A model generated the notes under the pieces. The model saw only the letters and a list, made by a program, of their open reading frames with translations, made no database searches and was not told where the DNA came from. Of a DNA stretch of 9,554 nt, positions 1 through 7,797 are shown piece by piece. The number at the start of each line of letters is the position of its first letter. The first letter of the stretch is position 1. Source of the stretch: Sulfurovum sp. (lineage in GTDB: Bacteria; Campylobacterota; Campylobacteria; Campylobacterales; Sulfurovaceae); NCBI GenBank assembly GCA_016744875.1, contig JADGDL010000057.1:1-9554 (forward strand). The letters run 5' to 3'. The translations under genes and the position numbers were made by a program.

Positions 1-351
1 GATCTCAACATCAGTTCCACCAATGGTACATGAACCACTCATTACAGATGAGGTTTTACCTGTTTTAGCTTTTGCTTCTTCTATACGTTTTTTATATGAT
101 TTTTTATCGGAGAATTTTAACGGATCAACCGGTGCCAATGTACTGTCATACTCCACAAAACTACCTTCATCTACAATAGACTCTATACGTTGTATAGCCG
201 TGATACGAAAATGATGATTACATTTTGGACACACATTGAGTTTTGCTTCTACTTCTTTGAAGTACATCAAAGAGGTACATTTTGGACATTTTATCCATTG
301 ATTAGGAGCCTCTTGAACTGTTTCTTCTTTTTTCCACATACTTCCAAACAT
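1..351 (-). CDS. accD: Acetyl-CoA carboxylase carboxyltransferase subunit beta, N-terminal 117 codons (3' end outside window)
   Basis: AccD forms, with AccA, the cytoplasmic carboxyltransferase that moves the carboxyl group from carboxybiotin-BCCP to acetyl-CoA, giving malonyl-CoA for fatty acid synthesis. The visible part begins MFGSMWKKEE and carries the zinc ribbon of the bacterial beta subunit: Cys22-x2-Cys25 (CPKC) and Cys41-x2-Cys44 (CPKC), followed by NHHFRI at 45-50. After this comes the usual linker into the crotonase-like domain, with the sequence up to GGTDVEI at the edge. The family is about 280-300 residues, so roughly 60% is missing to the left. The start is ATG at 351-349, with a strong Shine-Dalgarno AAGGAGA at 367-361 and 9 nt spacing. 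It lies 21 bp downstream of the inositol-phosphatase-family gene on the same strand, with no terminator between, so co-transcription is likely. Confidence 0.95.
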   Translation of the reverse strand, partial: MFGSMWKKEETVQEAPNQWIKCPKCTSLMYFKEVEAKLNVCPKCNHHFRITAIQRIESIVDEGSFVEYDSTLAPVDPLKFSDKKSYKKRIEEAKAKTGKTSSVMSGSCTIGGTDVEI

Positions 352-372
352 TATTGCAACTCTCCTTTATAA

Positions 373-1101
373 TTATTTTAATTCTTTTATGAGTAATTCT
401 ATTTTATCAGCTATAATTTTTTCTTTTGACACTATAACATAATCCTCATCAACAATCACTTCCAAACCTTCACAAAGTGCCAAACCTGCTGCAAAGTCGT
501 AAATTCGAAACGTTCCAACATATAAAACATAGTTTACTGATCTGGCATACGCTAAAGAAAGTGCTATTGCTCCAGGAGCCCTGAACTTTAATTTTTCCTG
601 ATCAAGAACTGTAACAAGTTCAGGATGGGCATAGGCTTTTTCAAAAAGACCTACTTCTGGCTTTGCTACAGTGTGAGGAGTATGAAAACGATTTGAAAAA
701 AGTTTACCTTGCTGCACTTTTGTCTCTGTAGTAGTGAAAAATATATCTTGATTTGTCAGATTACAGACTATAGCAGCATCGAGGATACCATCAGCATTTA
801 CTTTTGCAACAGAAGTACCATAGTAGGGGAAAAGTGAGAGTGCATTCGACGAGCCATCAATAGGATCGATAATGATCTTCTCTAGACCTTCACCAACGAT
901 CCCTGATTCTTCAGATTCTATCTGTCCAAATGCACTTAAGTGTTTTACAAAAATTGCTTCAGCCATCAAATCAAGTTTTGAAGAGACATCTCCTCCCGCA
1001 CCTACTTCGGTTTTTTCAAACCAAGTACTGTCAAAACCATCTTGTATGATAGAATATATCTCTTCATTGGCTTTGATACAGGCTTGTAGAAAATCATTCA
1101 T
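373..1101 (-). CDS. Inositol monophosphatase family protein (SuhB/CysQ-like Mg-dependent phosphatase)
   Basis: A Mg2+-dependent, Li+-sensitive-type sugar phosphatase fold of about 242 residues, close to the family's usual 250-270. Visible motifs (numbered from the GTG at 1104): the early metal-site segment around Asp45 (VSSKLDLMAE), the metal-ligand turn SEESG at 64-68, the signature DPIDGSSN at 80-87 (Asp80, Asp83), and YDFAAG at 202-207 with Asp203 in place of the usual WDxAAG. The substrate cannot be read from sequence; inositol-1-phosphate, fructose-1,6-bisphosphate, PAP and NADP are all hydrolysed by members of this family. Two adjacent in-frame starts exist: GTG at 1104-1102 and ATG at 1101-1099. 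The only upstream purine block is GGGGG at 1115-1111, 6 nt from the GTG or 9 nt from the ATG. I list the ATG. The gene lies between gltD and accD on the same strand. Confidence 0.88.
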   Translation of the reverse strand: MNDFLQACIKANEEIYSIIQDGFDSTWFEKTEVGAGGDVSSKLDLMAEAIFVKHLSAFGQIESEESGIVGEGLEKIIIDPIDGSSNALSLFPYYGTSVAKVNADGILDAAIVCNLTNQDIFFTTTETKVQQGKLFSNRFHTPHTVAKPEVGLFEKAYAHPELVTVLDQEKLKFRAPGAIALSLAYARSVNYVLYVGTFRIYDFAAGLALCEGLEVIVDEDYVIVSKEKIIADKIELLIKELK

Positions 1102-1159
1102 CACTATAAACCCCCATAAAACTCAATATATGACTTACAATACCATATAATATGTTTAA

Positions 1160-2542
1160 TTATGCTAGAAAACTTTTGATGATCGCTTTTGCTGCATCTC
1201 TTCCGTCACGTGCCGCAGTTACAACTAGATCTGCTCCACGATGACAGTCACCACCGGCATAAATTCCAGGTTTCGTTGTTTGATAATTTTCATCAACCAT
1301 AATACCACCCCATTTATCTGTGTCTATCCCACTACTTGCAAAGCAAGGATATTCAACAGTATCAAAGCCTAATGCAAAGATCACAACATCAGCATCTACT
1401 TGGTATTCACTGCCGGCGATCTCTTCAACACCTTGTCTCCCGGAAGCATCAGGTTCACCAAGTTTGGTTTTGATCATTTCAACAGCAATAATATTACCTT
1501 CATCATTCAGAATGAGTGACTTAGGTGAAACATAGAATTCAAAATCTACACCCTCTTCTTTAGCATTGATATACTCTTTTCTTGAACCTGGCATATTGGC
1601 TGCGTCACGTCTGTAAAGACATTGTACAGACTTCGCTTTTTCACGTAATGAAGTACGTACACAGTCCATTGCTGTATCACCACCACCGATGACGACAACA
1701 TTTTTCTCTTTTACTTCAATGTTTTCCGATCTTGTTTCCTCAAAAACTTTCTTTTGAATATCAACAAGAAATTCCATTGCCAAGAAAGCATTAGAAGCCT
1801 CTTCACCTTTAAGACCTGATCTTCTGCCTTTTACAGCACCTACAGCTATAAATACTGCATCAAAGTCCGCTCTAAGCTCTTCAAAAGTTTTATCTTTTCC
1901 TATCTCTACATTTTGGTGAAATACAGCACCTGCTTCTTCTAGAAACTCCACTCTTCTTGCAACTACATTTTTGTCAAGTTTAAACCCTGGAATTCCATAT
2001 GTTAATAGTCCACCTGCTCTTGCTTGTTTGTCAAATATCTCTACATCAACACCTTCTCTAAGAAGAAATGTTGCAGCAGAAAGTCCGGCAGGTCCAGCAC
2101 CAACAATGGCAACTTTTTTACCTATTTTATGTTGAGAAGATTTAGGTTTCAAACCTTTTTTAAATCCTTCTTCACTAATAAAGGTCTCAACTGATCCAAT
2201 AGTAATGGCACCATGACCGTCATTTAGCGTACAAGCACCTTCACAAAGTCTGTCGTGAGGACAAATACGTCCCATCACTTCAGGAAAAGGTGAAGTCTCA
2301 TTTGAAAGATTAAATGCAAACTCCAGATCCTTAGATGCAGTTGCTTTAAGCCATTGTGGAATAAAGTTATGTAAAGGACAGCCATTATGACAGTATGGAT
2401 CACCACACTGAATACATCTGTCTGATTGTTCACTACCTTTTGTTGGTTTGAAGACTTCATAAATTTCATTAAAATCTTTATTTCTCTCAACCACATCTCT
2501 TTTTCTAGCATCAATACGTTCTAAATCAAAGAATTTTAACAT
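1160..2542 (-). CDS. gltD: Glutamate synthase (NADPH) small subunit
   Basis: The small (beta) subunit takes electrons from NADPH through FAD and passes them via [4Fe-4S] clusters to GltB, which reductively makes glutamate from 2-oxoglutarate and glutamine-derived ammonia. The 460-residue length is normal. The N-terminal iron-sulfur domain shows Cys43-x2-Cys46-x4-Cys51-x3-Cys55 (CIQCGDPYCHNGCP) and a second set at Cys94, Cys100 and Cys104 (CPHDRLCEGAC). The FAD Rossmann motif is GAGPAG at 148-153, the NADPH Rossmann motif GGGDTAMD at 286-293, and the C-terminal flavin motif GIYAGGD lies about 25 residues before the end. Start ATG at 2542-2540 follows the gltB stop by a single base, and its Shine-Dalgarno lies inside the last gltB codons, so translation is probably coupled. 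No obvious terminator follows the TAA at 1162-1160. Confidence 0.96.
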   Translation of the reverse strand: MLKFFDLERIDARKRDVVERNKDFNEIYEVFKPTKGSEQSDRCIQCGDPYCHNGCPLHNFIPQWLKATASKDLEFAFNLSNETSPFPEVMGRICPHDRLCEGACTLNDGHGAITIGSVETFISEEGFKKGLKPKSSQHKIGKKVAIVGAGPAGLSAATFLLREGVDVEIFDKQARAGGLLTYGIPGFKLDKNVVARRVEFLEEAGAVFHQNVEIGKDKTFEELRADFDAVFIAVGAVKGRRSGLKGEEASNAFLAMEFLVDIQKKVFEETRSENIEVKEKNVVVIGGGDTAMDCVRTSLREKAKSVQCLYRRDAANMPGSRKEYINAKEEGVDFEFYVSPKSLILNDEGNIIAVEMIKTKLGEPDASGRQGVEEIAGSEYQVDADVVIFALGFDTVEYPCFASSGIDTDKWGGIMVDENYQTTKPGIYAGGDCHRGADLVVTAARDGRDAAKAIIKSFLA

Positions 2543-2543
2543 A

Positions 2544-5500
2544 TTATTCTCCTTCCTCTATCATCAATGGTCCCTTCATGTCTTTTGGTCTGACAGTCCA
2601 GAAGTTTCTTATTTCAACTCTAAAGTTATCCAATATCTTTTTAGCTCGAGCACTTTTAGTTTCATTATAATAATCTTTAAGAAGTTTTTTGAGGTAATAT
2701 CTTTCAATATCTGTATTTTCAGTATCGATACGTCTAGCCTCAACAAGCTCTTGGTTGACATTTTCTACAAATTCATGTTCAATATCATAAACAAAAGCTA
2801 TACCGCCTGTCATACCTGCACCAAAGTTAACTCCTGTCTTACCAAGTATCACGACAGCACCACCGGTCATGTATTCACAAGGATGATCTCCTGTTCCTTC
2901 AACAATAGCAATTGCACCTGAATTACGTACACCAAAACGCTCACCTACTTGACCATTTACATACAGTTTACCACCTGTTGCACCATAAAGACATGTATTT
3001 CCACCTAAAGCAAAATCAGGCCCATTTTTCTCTGCTGTAATAGTTATACGACCACCAGACATACCTTTACCAATATAGTCATTACCCGCACCATTAATAT
3101 ACATAGAAATACCAGAACTTAAAAAGGCTCCAAGTGATTGACCTGCTGTACCTTCAAGTCTAAGCTTGATCGTTCCATCAGGAAGACCTTTATCTCCATA
3201 ATATTTTGCAATTTCACCAGAGATAAGTGTACCGAAACTTCTATTTAGGTTCGTGATATTCTTCTCCAAATCAATAGTATCATTCGGATTTTTAATCGCA
3301 GGCATCAACTCTTGAAGTAATTCCTGCTCATATTCATTTTTATCATAAGGTTCATTAGACTCAACTTGACACGTGTTCTCACCGTCAAGTTTATAAAGAA
3401 GGTTTTCAAAAGAGAATTTTTTTGCAAATTCGTCATCTATCACTTTAAGCAAGTCATTTTTACCAATGATCTCTTCAAGTGAGGTGTACCCTAAAGATGC
3501 CAATATCTCACGCACATCTTCGGCCAATAGTGTAAAGTAGTTTATCACTCTCTCTACTGAACCTTCATAATGCTCTCTTAGTGATTCTTCTTGTGTTGCA
3601 ATACCTACAGAACATCTATTCATGTGACAAATACGCAGGATCTTACATCCTATCACTGTTAATGCACCTGTACCAAACGCATAAGACTCTGCACCAAAGA
3701 TCGCTGCTTTAACAACATCAAGTCCTGTTTTAAGTCCACCATCGGTCTCAACTTCTACCTGACCTCTAAGGTTGTTGGCTTTAAGCGCATTGTGTGCTTC
3801 AATTAGTCCAAGTTCCCAAGGGTTACCCGCAAATTTGATGGACCCGATAGGTGCTGCACCTGTACCACCGTCTGCACCCGAAATAATAATTTTATCTGCA
3901 TACGCTTTTGCTACACCTGCAGCAATGGTTCCTACACCCGCAGTTGAAACAAGTTTAACTGCAATTTTTGCCTCTGGGTTAATTTGCTTCAAGTCAAAGA
4001 TCAGCTGTGCCAGATCTTCAATAGAGTAGATATCGTGATGTGGAGGAGGTGAAATAAGTGTCACTCCCGGCATAGTATGTCTAAGTCTTGCGATCAATGG
4101 AGAGACTTTATGTCCTGGAAGCTGACCACCTTCACCCGGTTTAGCACCTTGAGCCACTTTAATTTGAAGTTCTTCTGCTGAACGTAGGTATTGAGGTGTT
4201 ACACCAAAACGTCCTGATGCAACTTGTTTGATCTTGGAATTCTTAATAGTTCCAAATCTAGCTTCATCTTCTCCACCCTCACCAGAATTAGATCTACCAC
4301 CTATCGTATTCATCGCTTCAGCAAGACATTCATGTGCTTCAGGAGAAATAGACCCTAAACTCATTGCTGCAGTAGAGAAACGTTTAAAGACATCAGAAAG
4401 TGGCTCCACTTGATCTACTGAAATAGCTGCTCTGTCACTTTTAAGTTCAAAAAAGTCACGGATGAATTTTTTATCTCTGCCATCTACAAGCGTTTTTAGT
4501 ACTTCAAAGTCCTCTTTTTTACCAGACTTGGAAAGTGCATGTATCGCATGTACAGTTGCAGGAGCGTAATCATGGAATTCTCCTCCGTCTAAATATTTAT
4601 AGAACCCACCAATATTGAGCGGGAACATACGGTTAACTGTCTCTTGTGCATACGCATCAGTATGTATTTTTGTAATACGTTCTTCAATATCTGCATAGCT
4701 AAGTCCGGAAAGGAAACACTGTGCACCATCAAAACAATCAGAAACGATCTCATCACTTAAACCAAGTACATCAAAGAGTTTTGAGTTTCTGTAACTTGAA
4801 ACTGTGGCAATACCCATTTTTGACATAACTTTAAGAAGTCCGGAGTTAATTGCATTACGTACTTTTTTCAGTACTGGTGCCAGGTTTACATTTTTATCTT
4901 TTCTATGTGCTATCATCGCTACTGTCTGGTAGAGCATATGCGGGTATATTCCTGCTACACCAAAACCTAACATACATGCTGCCATATGGGAGTCATACAC
5001 TTCACCTGTTGCAGCAACAATACTTACAAGGTGACGCTCACCCTCTTCAAGAAGTGCCTGATTCAAACGACCAACTACCATTAGCATTGGCATTACATTC
5101 GTGGAGCTATTCAATGCTCTGTCATCTAAAACAACTGTTCTTATTCCATCATTCTTCACATCAGCGATAATAGTACTTACCAATGCAGCCAATGAACCTT
5201 TAAGGTCAGAATTAAATGTCGTATCATACATTCTGGATTTATATGCGGCATCATACTTAGGATCTTTTTCATTTCCAAACTCAATAAGTAATTCCAGTTT
5301 TTCTAATGATAAAATAGGAGATACCGTTTTAAGTCTTTTTGCATGATCAGCATCATCAGAAAGTATATTTCTGGTCTCGCCAAAACCTGTATTTAAAGAC
5401 ATCACTACTTTTTCACGAATAGGATCTATCGGTGGGTTTGTAACCTGTGCAAATTTTTGCTTAAAGAAGTCAGAGAAATTTCTCTGTTTTGTTGAGAATG

Positions 5501-6965
5501 CAGCCAGTGGAGCATCATCACCCATAGATGCAGTTGCTTCTTTACCCTCTTTTACCATCGGTTCAAAAACCTGTTCTATCACTTCCAGTGTTATATTAAA
5601 GTAACGCTGTCTTGCTTCCATTTCTACTTTTTCCGGAATATCTACCTTTGAGAATGGGTCATCCATATGCTCTTGTAGATACACCATATTCTGATTAAGC
5701 CATTTATCGTAGGGATCAATATTTTTAAGATAGACATTGATATCGTCATTTTTAAGTACTTTTCCATACTTCAGGTCAATACCCATCATTTCACCAGACT
5801 GAAGTCTTCCACGCTCTACAATTTCATCATTAGGCGTTTCAAGTACACCATATTCAGAAGAGATAAGAAGTCTGTTATCTGTTGTGATGATATATTTTGC
5901 AGGTCTAAGCCCATTTCGATCAAGCACACAACCAATATAACGACCATCAGTCATACTTACAGCAGCCGGTCCGTCCCATGGTTCAAAACAGGTACTTGCA
6001 TACTCATAGAAAGCTCTAAGCTGTGCATCCATATGCGGTGCATTTTGCCAAGGTGCAGGCAAGATTGATCTTGCAGCTTTGAAGAAATCCATACCATTGA
6101 TACGCAAAAATTCAAAGAAGTTATCAAGACTTGCAGAATCAGACATTTGAGACTGGATGATCGGTACCAGTTTTTTCATCTCTTCATCAGAGAATACATC
6201 AGATTCAAGTGCTTCCATTTTGGCCGCAACATTAAATCTGTTTGCAGTGACAGAGTTTATCTCACCATTGTGAGCGATGGTTCTAAATGGCTGTGCGAGT
6301 CTCCATTCAGGAAGTGTATTGGTAGAGAATCTCTGGTGGAAAAGACAAAATGAGATTTCAAAGTCAGGATTAGCAAGGTCTTTATAAAACTCTTTGATGT
6401 GCGTAGGCATCACAAGACCCTTGTATGAAACTACCGTAGTAGAAAATGACGGGATATAAAAATCTCTGTCATCTGATATCTTGGCTTCTATTTCTTTACG
6501 TGAAAGATAGACCAATGCATCAAATCTTCTTGCACCCATAAGTGAGTAAGGTGCTATAAATACTTGTTTGATCGTAGGAAGTGAAGCAAGTGCCTGCTCA
6601 CCCAGTGCATCAGTATCTACAGGTACTGTACGTGTATAGAGAACTTTCAGGTCATTATTTACACATACTTCTTTAATAATGTCAAAATCTTTTTCATTTT
6701 TAGAAAAAACCATCGCGACAGCATAAACATCAGGAAGGGTTATCCCCTCTTTCTTAGCCTGTTTGGCAAAGAATCTTTTAGGTATAGAAAGAAGTAATCC
6801 AGATCCGTCACCTGTTTTACCATCTGCTGCAACCGCACCTCTGTGCATCATACGTGACAGTGATGTAACAGCATCTTCCAAATTTCCGTGTGAAGGAGTA
6901 TTGTCGATAGAGGCTAAAAGTCCAAATCCACAGTTATCCTTAAATGAAGTAAATAAATCTCTCAT
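2544..6965 (-). CDS. gltB: Glutamate synthase (NADPH) large subunit
   Basis: The large (alpha) subunit of bacterial GOGAT, 1473 residues, near the usual 1480-1520. The N-terminal class II glutamine amidotransferase domain (about 12-430) should mature by loss of an 11-residue propeptide, exposing Cys12 (NCGFG); RFSTNT near 211 and HNGEIN near 228 are its conserved segments. A central domain spans roughly 475-770. The FMN barrel (about 820-1190) shows GRSNSGEGGEDEARF near 890 and GADGGTGAAP near 1027. The [3Fe-4S] ligands Cys1107, Cys1113 and Cys1118 (CKILRICHMNRC) are all present. The C-terminal GXGXG beta-helix begins near 1270 (EGTAGQSLGAF). Ammonia from glutamine is tunnelled to the FMN site to aminate 2-oxoglutarate; electrons come from GltD, encoded next. 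The ATG at 6965-6963 has AAGG at 6976-6973, 7 nt upstream. All catalytic elements appear intact. Confidence 0.97.
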   Translation of the reverse strand: MRDLFTSFKDNCGFGLLASIDNTPSHGNLEDAVTSLSRMMHRGAVAADGKTGDGSGLLLSIPKRFFAKQAKKEGITLPDVYAVAMVFSKNEKDFDIIKEVCVNNDLKVLYTRTVPVDTDALGEQALASLPTIKQVFIAPYSLMGARRFDALVYLSRKEIEAKISDDRDFYIPSFSTTVVSYKGLVMPTHIKEFYKDLANPDFEISFCLFHQRFSTNTLPEWRLAQPFRTIAHNGEINSVTANRFNVAAKMEALESDVFSDEEMKKLVPIIQSQMSDSASLDNFFEFLRINGMDFFKAARSILPAPWQNAPHMDAQLRAFYEYASTCFEPWDGPAAVSMTDGRYIGCVLDRNGLRPAKYIITTDNRLLISSEYGVLETPNDEIVERGRLQSGEMMGIDLKYGKVLKNDDINVYLKNIDPYDKWLNQNMVYLQEHMDDPFSKVDIPEKVEMEARQRYFNITLEVIEQVFEPMVKEGKEATASMGDDAPLAAFSTKQRNFSDFFKQKFAQVTNPPIDPIREKVVMSLNTGFGETRNILSDDADHAKRLKTVSPILSLEKLELLIEFGNEKDPKYDAAYKSRMYDTTFNSDLKGSLAALVSTIIADVKNDGIRTVVLDDRALNSSTNVMPMLMVVGRLNQALLEEGERHLVSIVAATGEVYDSHMAACMLGFGVAGIYPHMLYQTVAMIAHRKDKNVNLAPVLKKVRNAINSGLLKVMSKMGIATVSSYRNSKLFDVLGLSDEIVSDCFDGAQCFLSGLSYADIEERITKIHTDAYAQETVNRMFPLNIGGFYKYLDGGEFHDYAPATVHAIHALSKSGKKEDFEVLKTLVDGRDKKFIRDFFELKSDRAAISVDQVEPLSDVFKRFSTAAMSLGSISPEAHECLAEAMNTIGGRSNSGEGGEDEARFGTIKNSKIKQVASGRFGVTPQYLRSAEELQIKVAQGAKPGEGGQLPGHKVSPLIARLRHTMPGVTLISPPPHHDIYSIEDLAQLIFDLKQINPEAKIAVKLVSTAGVGTIAAGVAKAYADKIIISGADGGTGAAPIGSIKFAGNPWELGLIEAHNALKANNLRGQVEVETDGGLKTGLDVVKAAIFGAESYAFGTGALTVIGCKILRICHMNRCSVGIATQEESLREHYEGSVERVINYFTLLAEDVREILASLGYTSLEEIIGKNDLLKVIDDEFAKKFSFENLLYKLDGENTCQVESNEPYDKNEYEQELLQELMPAIKNPNDTIDLEKNITNLNRSFGTLISGEIAKYYGDKGLPDGTIKLRLEGTAGQSLGAFLSSGISMYINGAGNDYIGKGMSGGRITITAEKNGPDFALGGNTCLYGATGGKLYVNGQVGERFGVRNSGAIAIVEGTGDHPCEYMTGGAVVILGKTGVNFGAGMTGGIAFVYDIEHEFVENVNQELVEARRIDTENTDIERYYLKKLLKDYYNETKSARAKKILDNFRVEIRNFWTVRPKDMKGPLMIEEGE
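2549..2554 (-). promoter_or_regulatory. gltD ribosome binding site within the end of gltB
   Basis: AAGGAG, 6 nt before the gltD ATG, is formed by the last Glu-Gly-Glu codons of gltB. The gltB TAA (2546-2544), one spacer base and the gltD ATG follow directly. Ribosomes finishing gltB therefore clear and stop at the gltD start, which favours matched synthesis of the two subunits. Confidence 0.8.
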
Positions 6966-6989
6966 GTTCCAACCTTAAAATAATATCAA

Positions 6990-7011
6990 AGACACATCAT
7001 ATAGCGTGTCT
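6990..7011. repeat. Inverted repeat AGACAC-N10-GTGTCT in the gltB leader
   Basis: Perfect 6-bp arms at 6990-6995 and 7006-7011 with a 10-base AT-rich spacer. It lies between the best gltB -10 and the gltB ribosome binding site, so it would be in the 5' leader RNA if transcription starts near 7017. It could be a small hairpin or a dyad operator for a repressor bound just past the promoter. The function is inferred. Confidence 0.45.
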
Positions 7012-7023
7012 ATAATGGGTTGG

Positions 7024-7030
7024 ATTATAC
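7024..7030 (-). promoter_or_regulatory. Probable gltB -10 element (GTATAAT)
   Basis: On the minus strand TTTTAAGTATAAT ends in a perfect TATAAT hexamer (7029-7024), preceded by a T-rich run as in extended -10 promoters of Campylobacterota, where a clear -35 is often absent. I see no good -35 about 17 bp upstream. A start near 7017 would give a leader of about 50 nt before gltB. No sigma54-type GG/GC promoter was seen here. Confidence 0.6.
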
Positions 7031-7110
7031 TTAAAAGCGGGTTAATATTTGTTTAAGACTTCTATACAACCTATTTACGTGCTTTAAAGCCTACTCTATA
7101 TTTAACATCA

Positions 7111-7123
7111 TTTTGACTATAAT
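7111..7123 (+). promoter_or_regulatory. Probable recO promoter, TTTTGAC next to TATAAT
   Basis: A perfect TATAAT at 7118-7123 is directly preceded by TTTTGAC, resembling the T-rich extended -10 of this phylum. Transcription would begin near 7130, giving a very short leader before recO: about 5 nt if TTG 7135 is the start, about 17 nt if ATC 7147 is the start. Confidence 0.55.
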
Positions 7124-7134
7124 TAAAAAAATTA

Positions 7135-7149
7135 TTGGAGTGTATTATC
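7135..7149 (+). promoter_or_regulatory. Possible recO ribosome binding site followed by a non-standard ATC start
   Basis: TTGGAG (7135-7140), 6 nt spacing, then ATC AAA GGT TTT, which would read (M)KGF. An ATT at 7144 would read (M)IKGF but is only 3 nt from GGAG. The nearest upstream in-frame stop is TAA at 7120-7122, and no ATG or GTG occurs in frame before codon 30. This site decides how the recO start is annotated. Confidence 0.4.
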
Positions 7150-7764
7150 AAAGGTTTTATACTTTCTGTCAGAAAAGCCAAAAATGAAGACTCTATAGCA
7201 CTCGTACTAAGTCCTACCGAAGTGAAAACCTATTACCGTTTTTTTGGTGCCAGACACTCCATTTTACAGCTTGGAAATCTTATTGACTTTGAAGTAGAGG
7301 GAGAAGGAAGCAGTTTTCTTCCCAGACTTCGCTCACTCTCCCATATGGGTTTTCCATGGCTCTATGACAAGAACAAACTTCTCCTATGGCATAACTTCAT
7401 CAAAAAGTTTGAACCACATTTAAAAGATACTGATGAACTAGAAGCTTTTTATTTTGATCTACTGTTAGATGCAGCCAAAAAATGGGACAAACAAAATCCT
7501 AAACGCATCATCTGTGAATCTTACATCACACTTCTTGACTATGAAGGCAGACTCTACCCGGAAGAGAACTGTTTCATCTGTGAACAACGTATAGAAGATG
7601 ATATCTCTCTCATGCAAGCCTTCAGGCCTGCACACCCCACATGTATCTACGGCCCTGCACTCCCTACTAAAAAGGTATTGGATTTTTTTGAGACAAAGAA
7701 AACAGTTTTTTTAGAAGACGATGAGGTAGACTATCTCTTTGAAGTTGTGATGAAGGGTTTATAG
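7135..7764 (+). CDS. recO: DNA recombination/repair protein RecO, Campylobacterota type (start codon uncertain)
   Basis: RecO works with RecR to load RecA on SSB-coated single-stranded DNA and to anneal strands in RecF-pathway repair. The N-terminus KGFILSVRKAKNEDSIALVL matches the beta-strand opening of the OB fold in RecO proteins of this phylum, as do YYRFFGARHSILQLG and FLPRLRSLSHMGFPWL. At about 209 residues it is short for RecO generally but usual for the epsilon form. A probable zinc site is Cys146-x2-Cys149 (CFIC) with His167-x2-Cys170 (HPTC), numbered from TTG. TTG at 7135 is the only standard start that keeps the N-terminus, but it has no ribosome binding site upstream; instead TTGGAG itself looks like the site for a start at ATC 7147, which aligns with the family's M-x-G-[FY]-I-L. 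It is divergent from gltB, and the peroxidase gene follows after 33 bp. Confidence 0.85.
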   Translation: MECIIKGFILSVRKAKNEDSIALVLSPTEVKTYYRFFGARHSILQLGNLIDFEVEGEGSSFLPRLRSLSHMGFPWLYDKNKLLLWHNFIKKFEPHLKDTDELEAFYFDLLLDAAKKWDKQNPKRIICESYITLLDYEGRLYPEENCFICEQRIEDDISLMQAFRPAHPTCIYGPALPTKKVLDFFETKKTVFLEDDEVDYLFEVVMKGL

Positions 7765-7797
7765 CTATACTACTGTTCATACCCAATAGGAAACAAT

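Noticed and set aside
23..372. Two short plus-strand frames at the left edge
   Set aside because: They lie opposite the accD N-terminus, whose zinc ribbon is unambiguous on the minus strand.
872..1150. Plus-strand open frame opposite the phosphatase gene
   Set aside because: It runs antisense to a clearly conserved gene and has no recognisable protein character; a shadow frame.
3772..4413. Plus-strand open frames rich in Ala, Ser and Pro opposite gltB
   Set aside because: They mirror the conserved FMN domain of GltB and have the composition expected of antisense frames.
6966..7134. Glutamine riboswitch or sigma54 promoter before gltB
   Set aside because: No GG-N10-GC sigma54 pattern was seen, and the leader of about 50 nt is too short and too AT-rich to hold a recognisable riboswitch core.
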